A stretch of DNA of 64,000 nt from Odontocerum albicorne (GCA_949825065.1 OX463856.1:14011238-14075237); one strand, 5' to 3'; positions 32,949 to 44,040 are shown, counted from the first letter of the stretch. A program made the numbers and translations. The notes: generated by a model not told the origin, from the letters alone.

Positions 32949-34054
32949 GGAGTTAAGAAACTCGGCGGCGGACGCGAAGTATCCGTCAGCAAGGTAAAAG
33001 GTCTAGAAGTCTCGGCACGACTCCTTACGCGATTACTTGGCGACTTATCCGGTTCCTTCTGGATAAGTGGTTTGTGCGGACAGTCGCGGGCAATATGATG
33101 CGGAAGATTGCACAAGAAACACCTCAACAAGGTCGGCCCTCTACCGATACCCTTCTGTGAGACGGATGACACACGTGCCCTTACCCTTGGCTGCATCTGC
33201 AGCGGCCGGGGTGATACCTCACCACTCCTGTTCATTTGTTCGAAAGAGGCACATACTCTTTCCATCTCTCGTACTGACGAAAGCCGCGTACTGACAAGGA
33301 CTGAGCTAAACCTAACGTGAAGCCCTCTCTTGAACACCTGTAACAGCTCCACCTCCGTCAAGGCAGAGTCCAGTGTACTGTTTACCTCCAAAATTCGGGA
33401 GATATAATCGGTGGAAGATTCTTCGTGACCCTGCTTGGATGCCCAAATATCCAGCTTTCTATCTATCATAAAACTCTCAGATTCGAACCTCTCCAAAAAA
33501 TGTGCCTTCAATGTAGCCCATCTCATAGGGTTCCTATACGTAATCCTGAAAAAGGTCAGGGCTCTGTCGCGCAAAAATTCAGGTAGGACGGGAGAGAGAG
33601 AGTCTACATCGAACCTACGTGCGTGTGCTATTTCCTCGAGCCTAACCAAAAACTGACGTACGCTACCCGAGCCATTAAACGGATCCACTGGCCACGATGA
33701 AAAATTGATATTTAATGGAGGTAATTGATTACCTCTAGCGCCATGAGACGGCAACATTTCCAAGTCTCTTGAAGGGCAAGACCCGGTAAATGGCAAGGAA
33801 GAGTCCGAACGAGGGGCTGTCGCTCCGGAAACCAGTTCCATAGAAAATTCCGGGGCTCCTCGCAAATTAACATGTGCCTTAGACCTTTGAGGCAATATAA
33901 CCTCTTCTGTAGGAGAGTGAACGAGGCCCCGATTGTAGTTCCATGCTTGCCGACGCAACCTGGGGAGTTTGTTACCCGGAGTGATTCCCCTCTCCATCAA
34001 TTCCCCAATCAATCTCTCCTTAGTTGCACTCGTAATATTGTCAATAGGACTCAT
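32936..34054 (-). CDS. gag: Gag of the inner element
   Basis: 372 codons from an ATG in a good context (ACAATGAGT) to TAG, without any break. It begins MSPIDNITSATKERLIGELM, aligning with the start of the outer Gag (MDP...RLIGELLERGLSP). The capsid-like middle shows FLVRLEEIAHAR and FLRDRALTFF, again matching. One CCHC knuckle, C-x2-C-x4-H-x4-C, at about residues 312-325, contacts RNA. It ends PPPSFLTPKNR, with the slippery codons in the last positions. As the only intact protein of this element, it may still form particles or bind the RNA in cis or trans. Confidence 0.93.
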   Translation of the reverse strand: MSPIDNITSATKERLIGELMERGITPGNKLPRLRRQAWNYNRGLVHSPTEEVILPQRSKAHVNLRGAPEFSMELVSGATAPRSDSSLPFTGSCPSRDLEMLPSHGARGNQLPPLNINFSSWPVDPFNGSGSVRQFLVRLEEIAHARRFDVDSLSPVLPEFLRDRALTFFRITYRNPMRWATLKAHFLERFESESFMIDRKLDIWASKQGHEESSTDYISRILEVNSTLDSALTEVELLQVFKRGLHVRFSSVLVSTRLSSVREMERVCASFEQMNRSGEVSPRPLQMQPRVRARVSSVSQKGIGRGPTLLRCFLCNLPHHIARDCPHKPLIQKEPDKSPSNRVRSRAETSRPFTLLTDTSRPPPSFLTPKNR

Positions 34055-35263
34055 TGTGGACTTATCCTCAGCTAGCAGGGTGAGAGTTCTATCTGAAAGA
34101 TTAGAAATCCCAAAGACTCTAGGCCACGCTGTTATTAATACGCGTTCCCAATCTCAGGAATAGCCTTCACCAGAAATTCCAATCGCATGTAGTCGAAGAA
34201 AACAACTCTACCTTAAAGGCCTAAAATAGAATAATTCAATAAGTTCGATCACCCGGCCACGCTATTATGACACCGGTCTACTACTAATCTCACCGACCAG
34301 ATGTACGACAGCTAATATTCGTCAAACTTAATTAGTGAAACAGCCGGACGGCTCTGAACGAATAATGTTATAGTTGGCAAACTTAGTGCTCTAAATTTTC
34401 TATTTTTTGTTGATGATTTAAAAATCTTCAAAGCGATCCAAACTCCGGAATACGCCACTAACTCTATCCAACCGGAAAGAAAACGTAACGAATTATTCCT
34501 TGCCAATGCAACAAGGAACTTCTATCAGCTGCTAATCACCCGGCCAATCACAAGAAACTATGGCGTTCCACTAGCTCTGCCTATCCGATTACCGGCCAAA
34601 TTCGAGATTATACTCCTCGTAAAACTACGCTCAACTCGATTTTTTCTAATTTTAGAAAATAACTACCTACACTCGCACAGCTTTTATCAACCGCACGTTA
34701 TTAGTTAGTTATTATATTTTATTTAATAAATAAAATCCTCAACTCATACACAAAATGACCGCCAAACAAACGGTATTTGAATCAATTTCCGCCCGACCGA
34801 CTTGACTGAAGTACAAAGCCTATGCTTTGTCGTTTTAGCGGTCCTGAATTGCTTTCAATTCTTTACCGAGTTATATGCAGTTAATCAAAACAATATAACA
34901 AAATTATACACCGTATACGATACAATAATGCACAAAATTTCGAATATCAAAAAAAAGGAAGAAAAGAAAGAAGAAAACATAAAATTCTAATACACAGTAT
35001 ACAATAAAGTAATGCACAAGATATTCAAATCGAAAAAAGAAAAAAAGAAGAGAAAAAAAAACATAAAATTCAAATACACAGTATACAATAAAGTAATGCA
35101 CAAGATATTCAAATCGAAAAATGAAAAAAAAGAAGAAAAAAACATAAAATTCAAATACACAGTATACAATACAGTAATGCACAAATTAGTACCAAAAGAA
35201 GAAAGAAAGGAAAAAAACATAAAAATACAAATTATACCGTCCAAGCTCGACGACGTACCTCGA
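34055..35263 (-). other. 5' leader of the inner element
   Basis: About 1.2 kb between the primer site and gag in element orientation. It holds an AT-rich tandem array (34900-35230) and otherwise no frame with a motif. Confidence 0.55.
34900..35235. repeat. 81-84 bp AT-rich tandem array, four copies
   Basis: TACACAGTATACAATA-type anchors at 34907, 34991, 35075 and 35156 (84, 84 and 81 apart), each followed by AATGCACAAGATATTC and a purine-rich stretch. Frames of 92-123 codons on both strands arise from the repeat. Confidence 0.85.
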
Positions 35264-35287
35264 GGCCCCACGTTGAAGGGCGGTCAG
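35264..35287 (-). promoter_or_regulatory. Probable primer-binding site of the inner element
   Basis: Element-orientation sequence right after the LTR reads CTGACCGCCCTTCAACGTGG and then GGCC. It resembles the TGGCGCCC..AACGTGGGG sites of Gypsy elements but has TGA instead of TGG at the start, so pairing to a CCA end would be imperfect. Confidence 0.4.
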
Positions 35288-36884
35288 TTTCAAACTTTTA
35301 ACCCTTTAATTAATTCCGTTGGATTACTAAAAGCCTGGAAGTTACAATGTATGACTCTTACTCCGGTAGCTCAGTATAGGTAAAACAAGGCTCAATAAGA
35401 TCTCAAGATGTCGTGGGAAGAGGTAGGCATTCGTCAGTGCTTGGGTAGGTATAAATACATAATGAAACACATATTTGCTGTTAATTGGTTATATATTTAA
35501 TCCTGACGAGCTGATACTCCGTCAGGAAAATCAAATGGGCAGATTACTCTCTGCTACTCCGCTTAGCCTTTCAGATGGACAGGCAGTCGAAGCAATTTAT
35601 TATCAGGGGTAATCTCACAACAGTCCGTTGCGGATTGTGCAATTCTCAAAGATTAGATATCGCCAATCTCTAGAATACTCAATTGTCACCATAAAATGAC
35701 AAGCAAAAGAGGATAAATAAGGTTGATCTTACTCCAATACAAGACACAATGTATTATCCCAGATCCGCTTCAAGTGTATGACCAGGTCGACTCGTATATG
35801 GCCCTCTGACCTTATACGGTTACTACAGGGCCGCTGATGTGAAGAAATTCCCTCAGTGGTTGCCGACCGCCAATTCGTGCCGTAATACAGTCACACGACT
35901 CGGTCCAGCCTTGAAGACTCCAGAATCTGGCGCGCACTCGATAATGCTGATAGAATCAGTTAACTTTGATCCGCGAATGAGTTGTACGCCTAACTCGAGA
36001 TCGTCGTTTGGACAACAGTCCAGAATCTGCTCAATCAAAAGACTGAGATGAAACAAGATCCCCGTATGTAGATTATCCAGAATTTACCGGACAAATTGTA
36101 TCAAATTAAGAATGAACAATCAAATGTGAGAAAAGCTTGTTCAAGTTCGCGAAACGGCGTTTAAGACGAAAATGATGATGGCTAGACAACTTCGTGGCGA
36201 GAAAGAATGTCGGAAGATCGCGCTCTCTTAATTTAAGGGATCTCAGCCAAGCGCCGCCATTTTGGAACTCTATAGAAAGTCCCTCGCGACCGTTAAAAAA
36301 AATCATAAATCTTTTCGTCCGGCCGAACGTTATTTTGCCAATGAATAGTCTATTTAAACTTTCACAGCGTAATTAAGTCGAGAATCCTTTTTGTATAACA
36401 TCCGGTGAAACTTATTGTTTAAGAGACAATACTGGACCCTTCTTTTTTGAATGTATCTCGAGTGAATTGTTATTCTCAGCCGTTGTTTTCAATATTTAAC
36501 TATGTCCGTAATAAATTAAGCGCGACGTATTTCTTTAGAAAGGAGAAGAGAAATTTTTTGACCCTTTCTTCTCGCCTAACAATCGCGATCATAAAAGCGC
36601 CTTCGCCCTCGAAATATATCTTGCGCAAAGTTTTATTGTCTTTTCTTAGTAACAATAGTTATCTGTGACTGCAATAAAACCGATCGTAGACGGAACACCA
36701 ATTACAGATCTTTACAAAGACAAACGTTCTGCATTCTTTTGAAAAAAGGGAAGAGAAATTCGACACCGAGCCATGTTACAATAGAAGCTCGTCTCCTTTG
36801 TTTTTGATTCTCCCGGTTCACTATTTTTAATGGTTATTTTTAACTGCAATAAGCTAATTGTTCGACCGTACCCAAGTCCTGACA
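35288..36884 (-). repeat. 5' LTR of the inner element
   Basis: 1597 bp, with no difference seen against the copy at 26668. It lies at the right-hand side because the element is on the minus strand, so its promoter would drive transcription leftward. Confidence 0.92.
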
Positions 36885-38211
36885 GTATCCATCGTGGATA
36901 ATTGCTTTGCGCTAATGCTATCGCTGGACAGTGGTCCGTAAGTTTAATAGCAGTAGAATTGTTCAGTAGTGCTATGGAGTAGGTGTTGCTTTCCACCGAG
37001 TTGAATTTTGGAAAAGGTTGTACAGATGGTACAGTGGAATATCCGTTTCGGATAGTTGCACGCAGTAAATGTTAGTTTTTGGACGGGGTTCCATGATGAT
37101 AATAGCCGTTGATGTGTTCGGAGTTTTCTTGTTGGGGAAGTGTAGCATTCCACGGTGTTGAAGGGCTATAGTATTGAAGTAAGTCATCTTGTTGACGAAT
37201 TGACTCCTGTTGAGTGTGGAGTATATACTTTGAAATAAAAATTAATTATTTTTTTTGTTGTTGTTGTGTAAAATATTATAAAATATTTTGTTCTGTCAAA
37301 GCACTCACCGAGTACGGGGTCGCAAGGTAGTCTGTGAGGCAGCGCGATGAAAGGTTCATGGGAAATGTGGAGGTTCTAGTGGTGCTGCTGGGAGGAATAA
37401 GGATAAGAGTATGATGCGTTCTCGAATGAACTTTGACAGAATTTATGTAACTGTTACGGTAATTGCCGTTGTATTTTTGTTCTGTTTTGAACTTGTACTG
37501 ATTTTATGTAACTGTTACGATGATTACCGTTGTATTGTTTGCTCTGTTTGAGTTTTGGGATAAGAGCTTTGGTTACTGTAGCGTTGGCAGCATGCGTTAT
37601 GACTGGGGGCTGCGTTTCTTGGATAGGGAAATCTCGAAACGAACCCGTGCCCTTGTGGTCGGACGTATGGTGGGTCTCGCTCGGTAAATTGAATTCCCTG
37701 TCTTTGTTGTTTATTATTGTCTCCTTACTTTGGCTCGGTGTGAATAACCGAGAGGCCCTGGGCAGCCTTAAGAGTCCGGGTTGGGAGAAGCTAGCCTCCC
37801 AACCGATAAAGGTTTTGAAGATGGCCTGAGAATACATCTGGGATGGATTGCTGTGTGTCTCCATCACGGGCTTCATGAACCCATATTAGCAATTGCGAAT
37901 ACAGATATGTTCTGTCATGTACATGTTTCGGGCTAAGGTAGCTTCGGTTCGTGAGGGTCGCGTGTCTGTCGCTCGGATCCTAGATGACCATAGTTGTGTA
38001 TGTGGTATCACGTGATTCTTGGCTCTGTTCTGGGGGTCCGTAGATGCGTCCTGCTTTCAACCGGGGCTACTCGCCAATTTTGTATTATGTTTTGTGTTTT
38101 TTTTTTTTTAGTGGACTAAGGGTCCATTTATACAGTTACCATTCTGTGTGGTGGTGAATTGTTGCTGCAACGGTTGTCCAGACCTTGGAGTCTGAGGAAA
38201 CCCAACTTATG

Positions 38212-38405
38212 TGTAAAGTTCTGTGTGAACTTAAGGAGATATAAGTCCTCGAAAATGGTTCTGTGTGAACTATAGGATATTTGTAATTCAATGTATAAAG
38301 TTCTGTGTGAGTTTAAGGAGATATAACCCCTAGTTAAGTTCTGTGTGAACTATAGGATATTTGAAATTCAACGTGTAAGGTTCTGTGTGAACCTCTTGAG
38401 ATTTA
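38212..38405. repeat. About 40-bp tandem repeat, alternating pairs
   Basis: GTTCTGTGTGA occurs at 38218, 38258, 38300, 38338 and 38380 (40, 42, 38 and 42 apart). Units alternate between a TTAAGGAGATATAA form and an ACTATAGGATATTTG form, so the real period is a dimer of about 80-82 bases. Confidence 0.85.
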
Positions 38406-38998
38406 AAAATGATAATATTGGCTTGCGAAATTTATTATTATCATTGTTGTTATCATTTCGCCCGGAAGTGGCCGGAAGTTTGGACCGCCTTGTGCTGTAA
38501 GCCAGGGGCGGTCGTATTGTGGAAAGCGCCCGTGATATGGGGCCGCTTTAAAATTTATCGGTTCCCGACTGTGCAGTATAGGGAAGGGCGAAGGAGAGAT
38601 TGTGTTGTGAAGTAATGTCTTTAGCGTATCAAGGGAAGAGGGGTTGTAATTTTGTGTTGAGCCATGTGGGTGGTTGGTTGGACGGAATCCACATTTGATA
38701 GGGGAGAATTTCAGGAATCACCTTTGAAGATCAGCTGGTTCATAGGTTGGCCCGTGACCTGCAGTGAACCCACTAAAGTCGGCCTTTGGGAGAAGACTGC
38801 AGATTTGTTTTATTATTTTTGGTTAAGCTGTGTCCATTTCTCAGAATATTGTAATGAGAGAATGGCTTAACTGATTTGTTTCCCTCCTGGTCAACATTTG
38901 ATTGTTAGTTGACCTTGCTGTTTAATATTTTATTAATTGAATTAACAGATTGTATAATATTACTGTAATTTCTTTTTTTGTGATTTGATTTTATTAAC

Positions 38999-39130
38999 AT
39001 TGTATCAATTTCTTGTAATCTTGTACCTTTGTGTATTGTTTTGTTTTGTATCAATTTCCTGTAATCTTGTACCTTTGTGTATTGTTTTGTTTTGTATCAA
39101 TTTCCTGTAATCTTGTACCATTGTGTATTT
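38999..39130. repeat. 44-bp tandem repeat, three copies
   Basis: TGTATCAATTTCCTGTAATC followed by TTGTACCTTTGTGTATTGTT, three times, just upstream of the 3' LTR. Confidence 0.85.
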
Positions 39131-39444
39131 TTTTTGTGTGTAAGGAGTTGGGGAGGACTGTTCCCCGCTCTTGTGTAACCGGCTATGTGTTGATGTTAAA
39201 TTGTTTAGGACCCTAGTCAAGGAAAAGGTTTACGTGGTTTCCTTCCTCGTGGTCGGTCTTACACCAATTAAGACTACACCTATGGCAAATGCTGACTAGA
39301 GATAAATCGGCCACGAAACCGTATCCGGTGAGGGGTACATACACCCCTCGCTCCTTAGAAACATCCCTCGGACTGATGCGTCTGTGATATACGGAGGATA
39401 ATTTTTTTTTTTTTTTGTTGTTTTTTTTGTTCTTTCGGTAACTT

Positions 39445-39453
39445 AGGGTGGGG
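39445..39453 (+). promoter_or_regulatory. Polypurine tract of the outer element
   Basis: AGGGTGGGG abuts TGTCAGG of the 3' LTR: purines apart from one T, in the standard place for priming plus-strand DNA synthesis. Confidence 0.75.
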
Positions 39454-40690
39454 TGTCAGGACTGTATTTGATAAATTACATAGTTCACATCCCCAATACT
39501 AAATTCGCAACATTTCATGCTCCTGAAACATGTTTCTCGAAACAAAATAATTTATTATATTTCTAATACTGTCGCTAAGATTAAGTCAATAGAAAAAAAG
39601 GTTATCTTAAGTGCTCACCGCTTTGGAGTACAAGATTATATCCTGGATTGTAAAGAATCCCATGGTTATTGTTTGTTTAGAAAAAGGGGCCTATAATAAA
39701 TTCAATTTTGTTTTGGTTATACAAATGAAATAGTGCACCGCCAACTTAGGTGGTCGGCTCGGGTTGTAAAACTACATTCGGATTGTAAAGAATTCCATGG
39801 TCATTGTTTGTTTAGGAAAAGGGTCTATAATAAATTCAATTCTGTTTTGTAAAGATGGAAATTGTAAGGCCATCGGTAAACGACTGAGAAGACAAAAGCA
39901 GGGTCATAAAAAATCCAGTGCTCAAGGAAGCAATAAATTCTGTCTAGACGATATACCCTTTTGATGAATTGTAAGAGACACCGATCTCAATTGTCTTTTA
40001 AAAGTAAAGTATCATATCTATGACGTTACTATCGAAACTATTATTTTAAGTGAGAATGAGTACGTGTAGCCTCTCTTTCTCGCAAGTGCCTATAAAAGGC
40101 CCAAACTTCCACGAGGAGCCTCCTTGTGCCTTCAGATAAGACACGGTTAGGACGTCTGTCCAGAAATAGTGTTTGTACCGAGGACAGCCTGACTAGTTTT
40201 TCTTCGTGTATCGCAGAAGCCCAGGACGCCATCTTTAATTACGGGTGAATATTATTCCTTTTAATTTCAATGCTGGATTTCGTCGCCACGCTAAAAACCC
40301 ACCGAGTAAAGTAATTTCAAATTGTTATTGAAATCTCCCTTGCTAAATACAACACAGTATTTCTTGCCAATTTTAAACTTTTTTTCTTGACATTCGTCAA
40401 GTTTTTTTATATATTTTTTTTTCTTTTTTTTTATAATATAAAAAACTGTTTCATTCCAAATTATACTTGTTTAATTGTGTCGCCTGTCCCTGCGAGAGTT
40501 GAGAGAGAGTTATTCAGAGTCAGAGGAACCCAACAAACCCCTGAGAGCCAAAGAGTTCCTGCCTCTTTAAGAAACCGGCTGACCTGAACGGGAGTGTCAC
40601 ACCTCATTGGATGGTAATGTGTTATAACTAATTTATGTATTGAAATGTGTACAACCTAAAAATTTTTTTAAATAGGAAAGAGGTGTGACA
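39454..40690 (+). repeat. 3' LTR of the outer element
   Basis: 1237 bp with the same ends and TATA box as the 5' LTR. Differences are few over the first 950 bases and much denser in the last 300, where the AATAAA of the 5' LTR reads ATAAAAAACT instead. It is followed by the GGGT duplication. Confidence 0.95.
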
Positions 40691-40694
40691 GGGT
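40691..40694. other. Target-site duplication, right (GGGT)
   Basis: GGGT right after TGACA of the 3' LTR, matching 19015-19018. Confidence 0.85.
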
Positions 40695-41810
40695 TTGGGG
40701 TTGATGAGTGAACTTTATGAATTGGGGAATAGTTAGTACCTTAATTGACTCAGTTGCCTTCTATAAAGTCAGAGTGCACAAAGGTGAGATTTGTTTTTAA
40801 AACGCCATATAAGTTATCTTTAAATTAATGATATTTATTTATCCAGAAACTAAAAAATGTACAAATAACGAGTTAATTACCTACCACAAGGCAATATCTT
40901 CCAATTAAACAAAAGTTCGCGGCTAAGTGCCAGTTGCTGAGTGAAAGGTTCAAACTTTATTTTCAAATCTAAAAAAAAACTATAAGCGATAAAAAGTAGC
41001 AAAATCAAATATTAACTTATCTCAGCCAAGTCTGGAAAAAGAAAAGTAAAATTGAAAAGGATAAGAAAATAGAGGAAACAAATTTCTTCACTGAAAAAAA
41101 ATGTTTTATTTTTTAAATATCAACGACGGATTCACATTCAGTCTAGTGTAACTGACCATTTCACTTCTAAATATTTGTTTTCTTTAGCTAAAAGACTAAA
41201 CACTATTTATTAACATAAAAATATAAATTAATGAAAAAAACTCAGCCTTACCAAAAGATGTTGCAGATAAAATCTACAGATCGTCATGAAAATGTTATCT
41301 CCTTCCCATTGGAACTTTGGCTTAGATCTTACAAGACTTTGTATTTGCCGTGTAAGTGCAACAGCTTTCACAGATTTAATAAATACCTACTCAGGTGTCT
41401 TCAATTGTACTCGTTTACTCGATCATTTTAGTAAATCTTATTCAATATCTTTGTAATAACTTTTTAGTCTTAAATTTGACTTGGTTCAATTATTTAAGGA
41501 ACTACAAAAAACAATAATTTCCTTCTTTTTCGTACATAAATTGATAAAGAAATATTTCGTTAAATAAGGACCTAGAAATAACGTTGATAATAAAGATGGT
41601 AATAAAATAAAGCCTCTTATAAAAGCAATCTTATTTCTTTATTAAAATCGTTAAAGGGGTAGAAAAAATAATGGATGTATTAAAATGTTAATGAAATGTA
41701 CTCGTAAATAACTAAAACAACTTTATTTGAGTCGGAATATTAAATTCCACCAAAAAAACCTGAATAAAATTAAATAAAAAATACAAAGTAATATTTCTGT
41801 GTTATCATCA
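40695..41810. other. AT-rich stretch, nothing recognised
   Basis: A 66-codon frame (41231-41431) has no motif. No array or transposon end seen. Confidence 0.4.
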
Positions 41811-41811
41811 T

Positions 41812-42290
41812 CATCCCCAGCCTTAAAACTCAGGACGGGCATGGGTGCGATTATCTGCCACTTATCTCCCTCAACAGCATGCCTCTTCTAATTAGTTATA
41901 CCCAGTGTTCGATAATTGGGGAAGGTCGGATGTCATGAGTGTGGCCCGTTGGCATTGTATGGGTTTAATCAATGTACTCTTGATTTAGGCATATATGCGC
42001 TAACCATGTATGTAATTCTTTATCATACCATCTAGCCATCTCAATTCAAGTCTTCCCACTTTCCTACGCACCATCGAATCACTGAACTAAGTGTCAGTAT
42101 CTCGCACGCGGCTTAAGTGCCCAATCCAGCGCAGTTTAACATTTTTTATAACTTTTGCTACATTAACTTCTCCATACAGGGCGCTGAGCTCATTGACATT
42201 ATTCATATATTCTATCGAGAGCTCTTTCAACCCGTTTTGTAAGTGATCTCCTTTGCATAAGATAGCACAGGTCTTATCAACAATTACTAA
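41812..42290 (-). pseudogene. LINE 3'-end relic
   Basis: The minus strand reads LRWIGHLSRVRDTDT, a stop, FSDSMVRRKVGRLELRW and LDGMIK (about 42030-42150), the usual C-terminal block of a LINE polymerase (LRW.GH..R, RR.VGRP..RW.D). A TCATCATCATC run at 41813-41823 forms the 3' tail (GATGATGATGA on the minus strand). Stops and drift show it is old. Confidence 0.6.
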
Positions 42291-42447
42291 ATAAGTATTT
42301 TTATGCAGAGTAGGTAAGACTCAAGTTAATGTATAAACCCAAAAAAACGTCTCTTTTCCGACAGTATCTGCTTCTTTATCGATATCCATAACTTGGTCTT
42401 ATAAAGTCATTTATTAATACCTATCACATGACGGAGTCTAATATAAA

Positions 42448-42515
42448 CAATGTGGCCTAGTTCGTAAGACGCGTGTTTCTCGACTAGAGGGTAGCGGGTT
42501 TGATTTACGTTGCTA
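42448..42515 (+). repeat. tRNA-like SINE head
   Basis: TGTGGCCTAGTTCGTAAGAC (A-box-like, 42451 on) and GGGTTTGATTT (B-box-like, 42496-42506) in tRNA-like spacing. It is followed by a T-run that would end polymerase III transcription. Confidence 0.45.
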
Positions 42516-42519
42516 CTCG

Positions 42520-43860
42520 TTTTTTTATTCAATTAAGGTTACAGTTTTCTTTAATTTAAGACCTCTAGCATATCTCTGGTTGGTTGGAAAACTATTGAAC
42601 ACAACGAAAGAGTAATATAATACATAAATCATTTGCAAATGAAAAGTAATATAGAGTAACAGTTTTAGAGTGCAGAAACAATCGGGAAAAAAATACGGAT
42701 GAGAGTGAAAATAAAGGTGTAGTAATTGAATTTTGAGTTTTGAGCTATTTTCTTTGAATATTTTATTTTAATACAAATCGTTTTTCCATATTAAAAAAGG
42801 GAAAAATTTCAACATTTCTAAAAAAAAATTCACATAAAAAAACGAATGGATACTTGAAAAAATAACTATTGATACTCGATTTGAAATTGCCTTGAAAATC
42901 TCAAGTCACTCTTTAAATGCAACACCACTGCCTAACTGCATGAACATACTATATATTACGTTTAAGAAATTTAATACTACTGAAATAACTAACCTAATAG
43001 TTCTTCGCTTGATTAGTTGTCTCCCATTCCTCGGAGTGGGATATCTTCTCGGTTTTCTTTGTCTAGCAGACAGCTGTTCTGAGTAAGTGCTAATAAACCA
43101 CTCTCATAACTTTCTCAGTTCTAAAATCCTTCGTCTGGCTTTGCTGCATCTACCATTAATTTTCTTGTAGATTATGAGTTTTGATTGTGCCTAAATTTAT
43201 AAGGGATTTCAAAGCATTAATTGCTTGTTATAAACACATTATAGTTTTAACCCATACAAATTTGTAGACTATTTTTATTCGCGTAAATTTCCACATTGCG
43301 CTGGAACCCAAATATATATTTTCAAAGCTGACTTTTATCTAAGCTTTTACATATTTCTGGTTGCTTGAAAAAGTTTGTCACGTGGTAACACGCTCGGAAG
43401 GCTGTTTTGTATACAACAAAAGTGCAATACAATGGTGTTGGACTTAAATATGCAGTGCAAATGTGAGTTTGAGAAAGAAGGAGTGATAAAACAAGGCCAA
43501 GAAACTATGGTTGTATCAAGTGAATGATATGTTGAATGAAGGAAAATAAAGTAAACAGAGGATTCGTAGGAGATAAATATGTGGACTGAGAAGAATACGT
43601 AGGATGACAATGTATGACAAAATACATTGACACTCTTTGTATTCCTGATGGTATGTTTGTATGTATTTAGATTAAAAACGTTTTATTGGAAAATAATTTA
43701 CTCTCAGATTTTGTTTTTCAAAACTAAGTTATTTCTAAACGTGTGTGTAAATGATTTTGTTTCAAAATACTAGTCGTCGCGCTGAATTTTTCTGATATTT
43801 TGAATAACCAAAGACATAGAATTAGCAAATAGCCTAAAACTGTTCATGGAACTTGAATTC
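42520..43860. other. Non-coding stretch
   Basis: Part of 43380-43665 may be a very decayed LINE 3' end like that at 2.3 kb (it ends near CTGATGGTATGTTTGTATG), but the evidence is weak. Otherwise AT-rich with no motif. Confidence 0.3.
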
Positions 43861-43862
43861 GC

Positions 43863-44040
43863 GACTCACGCACATGAGCGGCTCACGCACATGAGCGGCT
43901 CACGCACATGAGCGGCTCACGCACATGAGTGGCTCACGCACATGAGCGGCTTACGCACATGAGCGGCTCATGTACATGAACGGCTCACGTACATGAGCGG
44001 CTCATTCGCATGAGCATGCTCTAATCGCATGAGCATGCTC
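43863..44040. repeat. 17-bp minisatellite
   Basis: GCGGCTCACGCACATGA repeats with a 17-bp period (ATG at 43874, 43891 and 43908 and onward), about eight copies, ending in two longer variants with TCGCATGAGCATGCTCTAA. GCTCA and TGAGC within each unit are complementary, so single strands can fold into repeated small hairpins. Confidence 0.9.

Larger units (their letters stand above)
26668..36884 (-). mobile_element. Inner Gypsy-type LTR retrotransposon, nested, internally deleted
   Basis: A 10.2-kb element inserted in the outer element's tail, in the opposite orientation. Two 1597-bp direct repeats, identical wherever I compared them, bound it; in element orientation each LTR starts TGTCAGGACT, like the outer LTR. 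A GTAT duplication flanks it. In element order it holds a probable primer site (35264-35287), a leader with an 81-84 bp array, an intact gag, the frameshift site, a protease and the first part of reverse transcriptase, then about 3.9 kb of non-coding sequence with GC-rich tandem repeats. The reverse transcriptase active site, RNase H and integrase are absent, so it is non-autonomous. Identical LTRs imply a recent jump, probably with another element's enzymes. Confidence 0.92.
36889..39444 (+). other. Post-pol non-coding region of the outer element, second part
   Basis: About 2.5 kb, T- and G-rich. Two small arrays are listed separately. The longest plus frame (37530-37829, 99 codons) has two hydrophobic stretches (ALVTVALAACVMTGGCV and SLLFIIVSLLWLGV) and might be read as a decayed envelope piece, but no signal peptide, cleavage site or fusion motif supports that. 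A 140-codon minus frame overlaps it (37454-37876) and lacks motifs. Two further frames (38409-38615, 38664-38870) are Trp/Cys-rich and unassigned. Confidence 0.45.
19019..40690 (+). mobile_element. Outer Ty3/Gypsy LTR retrotransposon (interrupted)
   Basis: Complete outer frame of an LTR retrotransposon: two LTRs starting TGTCA and ending TGACA, flanked by a 4-bp target-site duplication GGGT (19015-19018 and 40691-40694), a primer-binding site at 20267, gag, pol and a purine tract before the 3' LTR. The order protease, reverse transcriptase, RNase H, integrase places it in Ty3/Gypsy (Metaviridae). The span is 21.7 kb, but about 10.2 kb of that is a second element inserted at 26664-26667, so the original was about 11.45 kb. 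The copy is inactive in its present form, because pol is broken near its end and the 3' region is interrupted. About 4.25 kb of non-coding sequence follows pol, which is long for the group. The two LTRs differ by roughly two percent by eye, so it is older than its guest. Confidence 0.95.

Noticed and set aside
34904..35383. Lys-rich and Phe/Tyr-rich frames of 92-123 codons
   Set aside because: Both strands of an 81-84 bp AT-rich array; no motif.
37454..37876. 140-codon minus-strand frame in the outer element tail
   Set aside because: No motif, overlaps a plus-strand frame, and the region is otherwise non-coding.
36889..39444. Envelope gene of an errantivirus-like element
   Set aside because: No long frame, signal peptide, furin-like site or fusion motif; only a 99-codon frame with two hydrophobic stretches.
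43380..43665. LINE 3' end like that at 2.3 kb
   Set aside because: Only the terminal CTGATGGTATG-type sequence is alike; no polymerase motif survives, so it was not listed as a feature.
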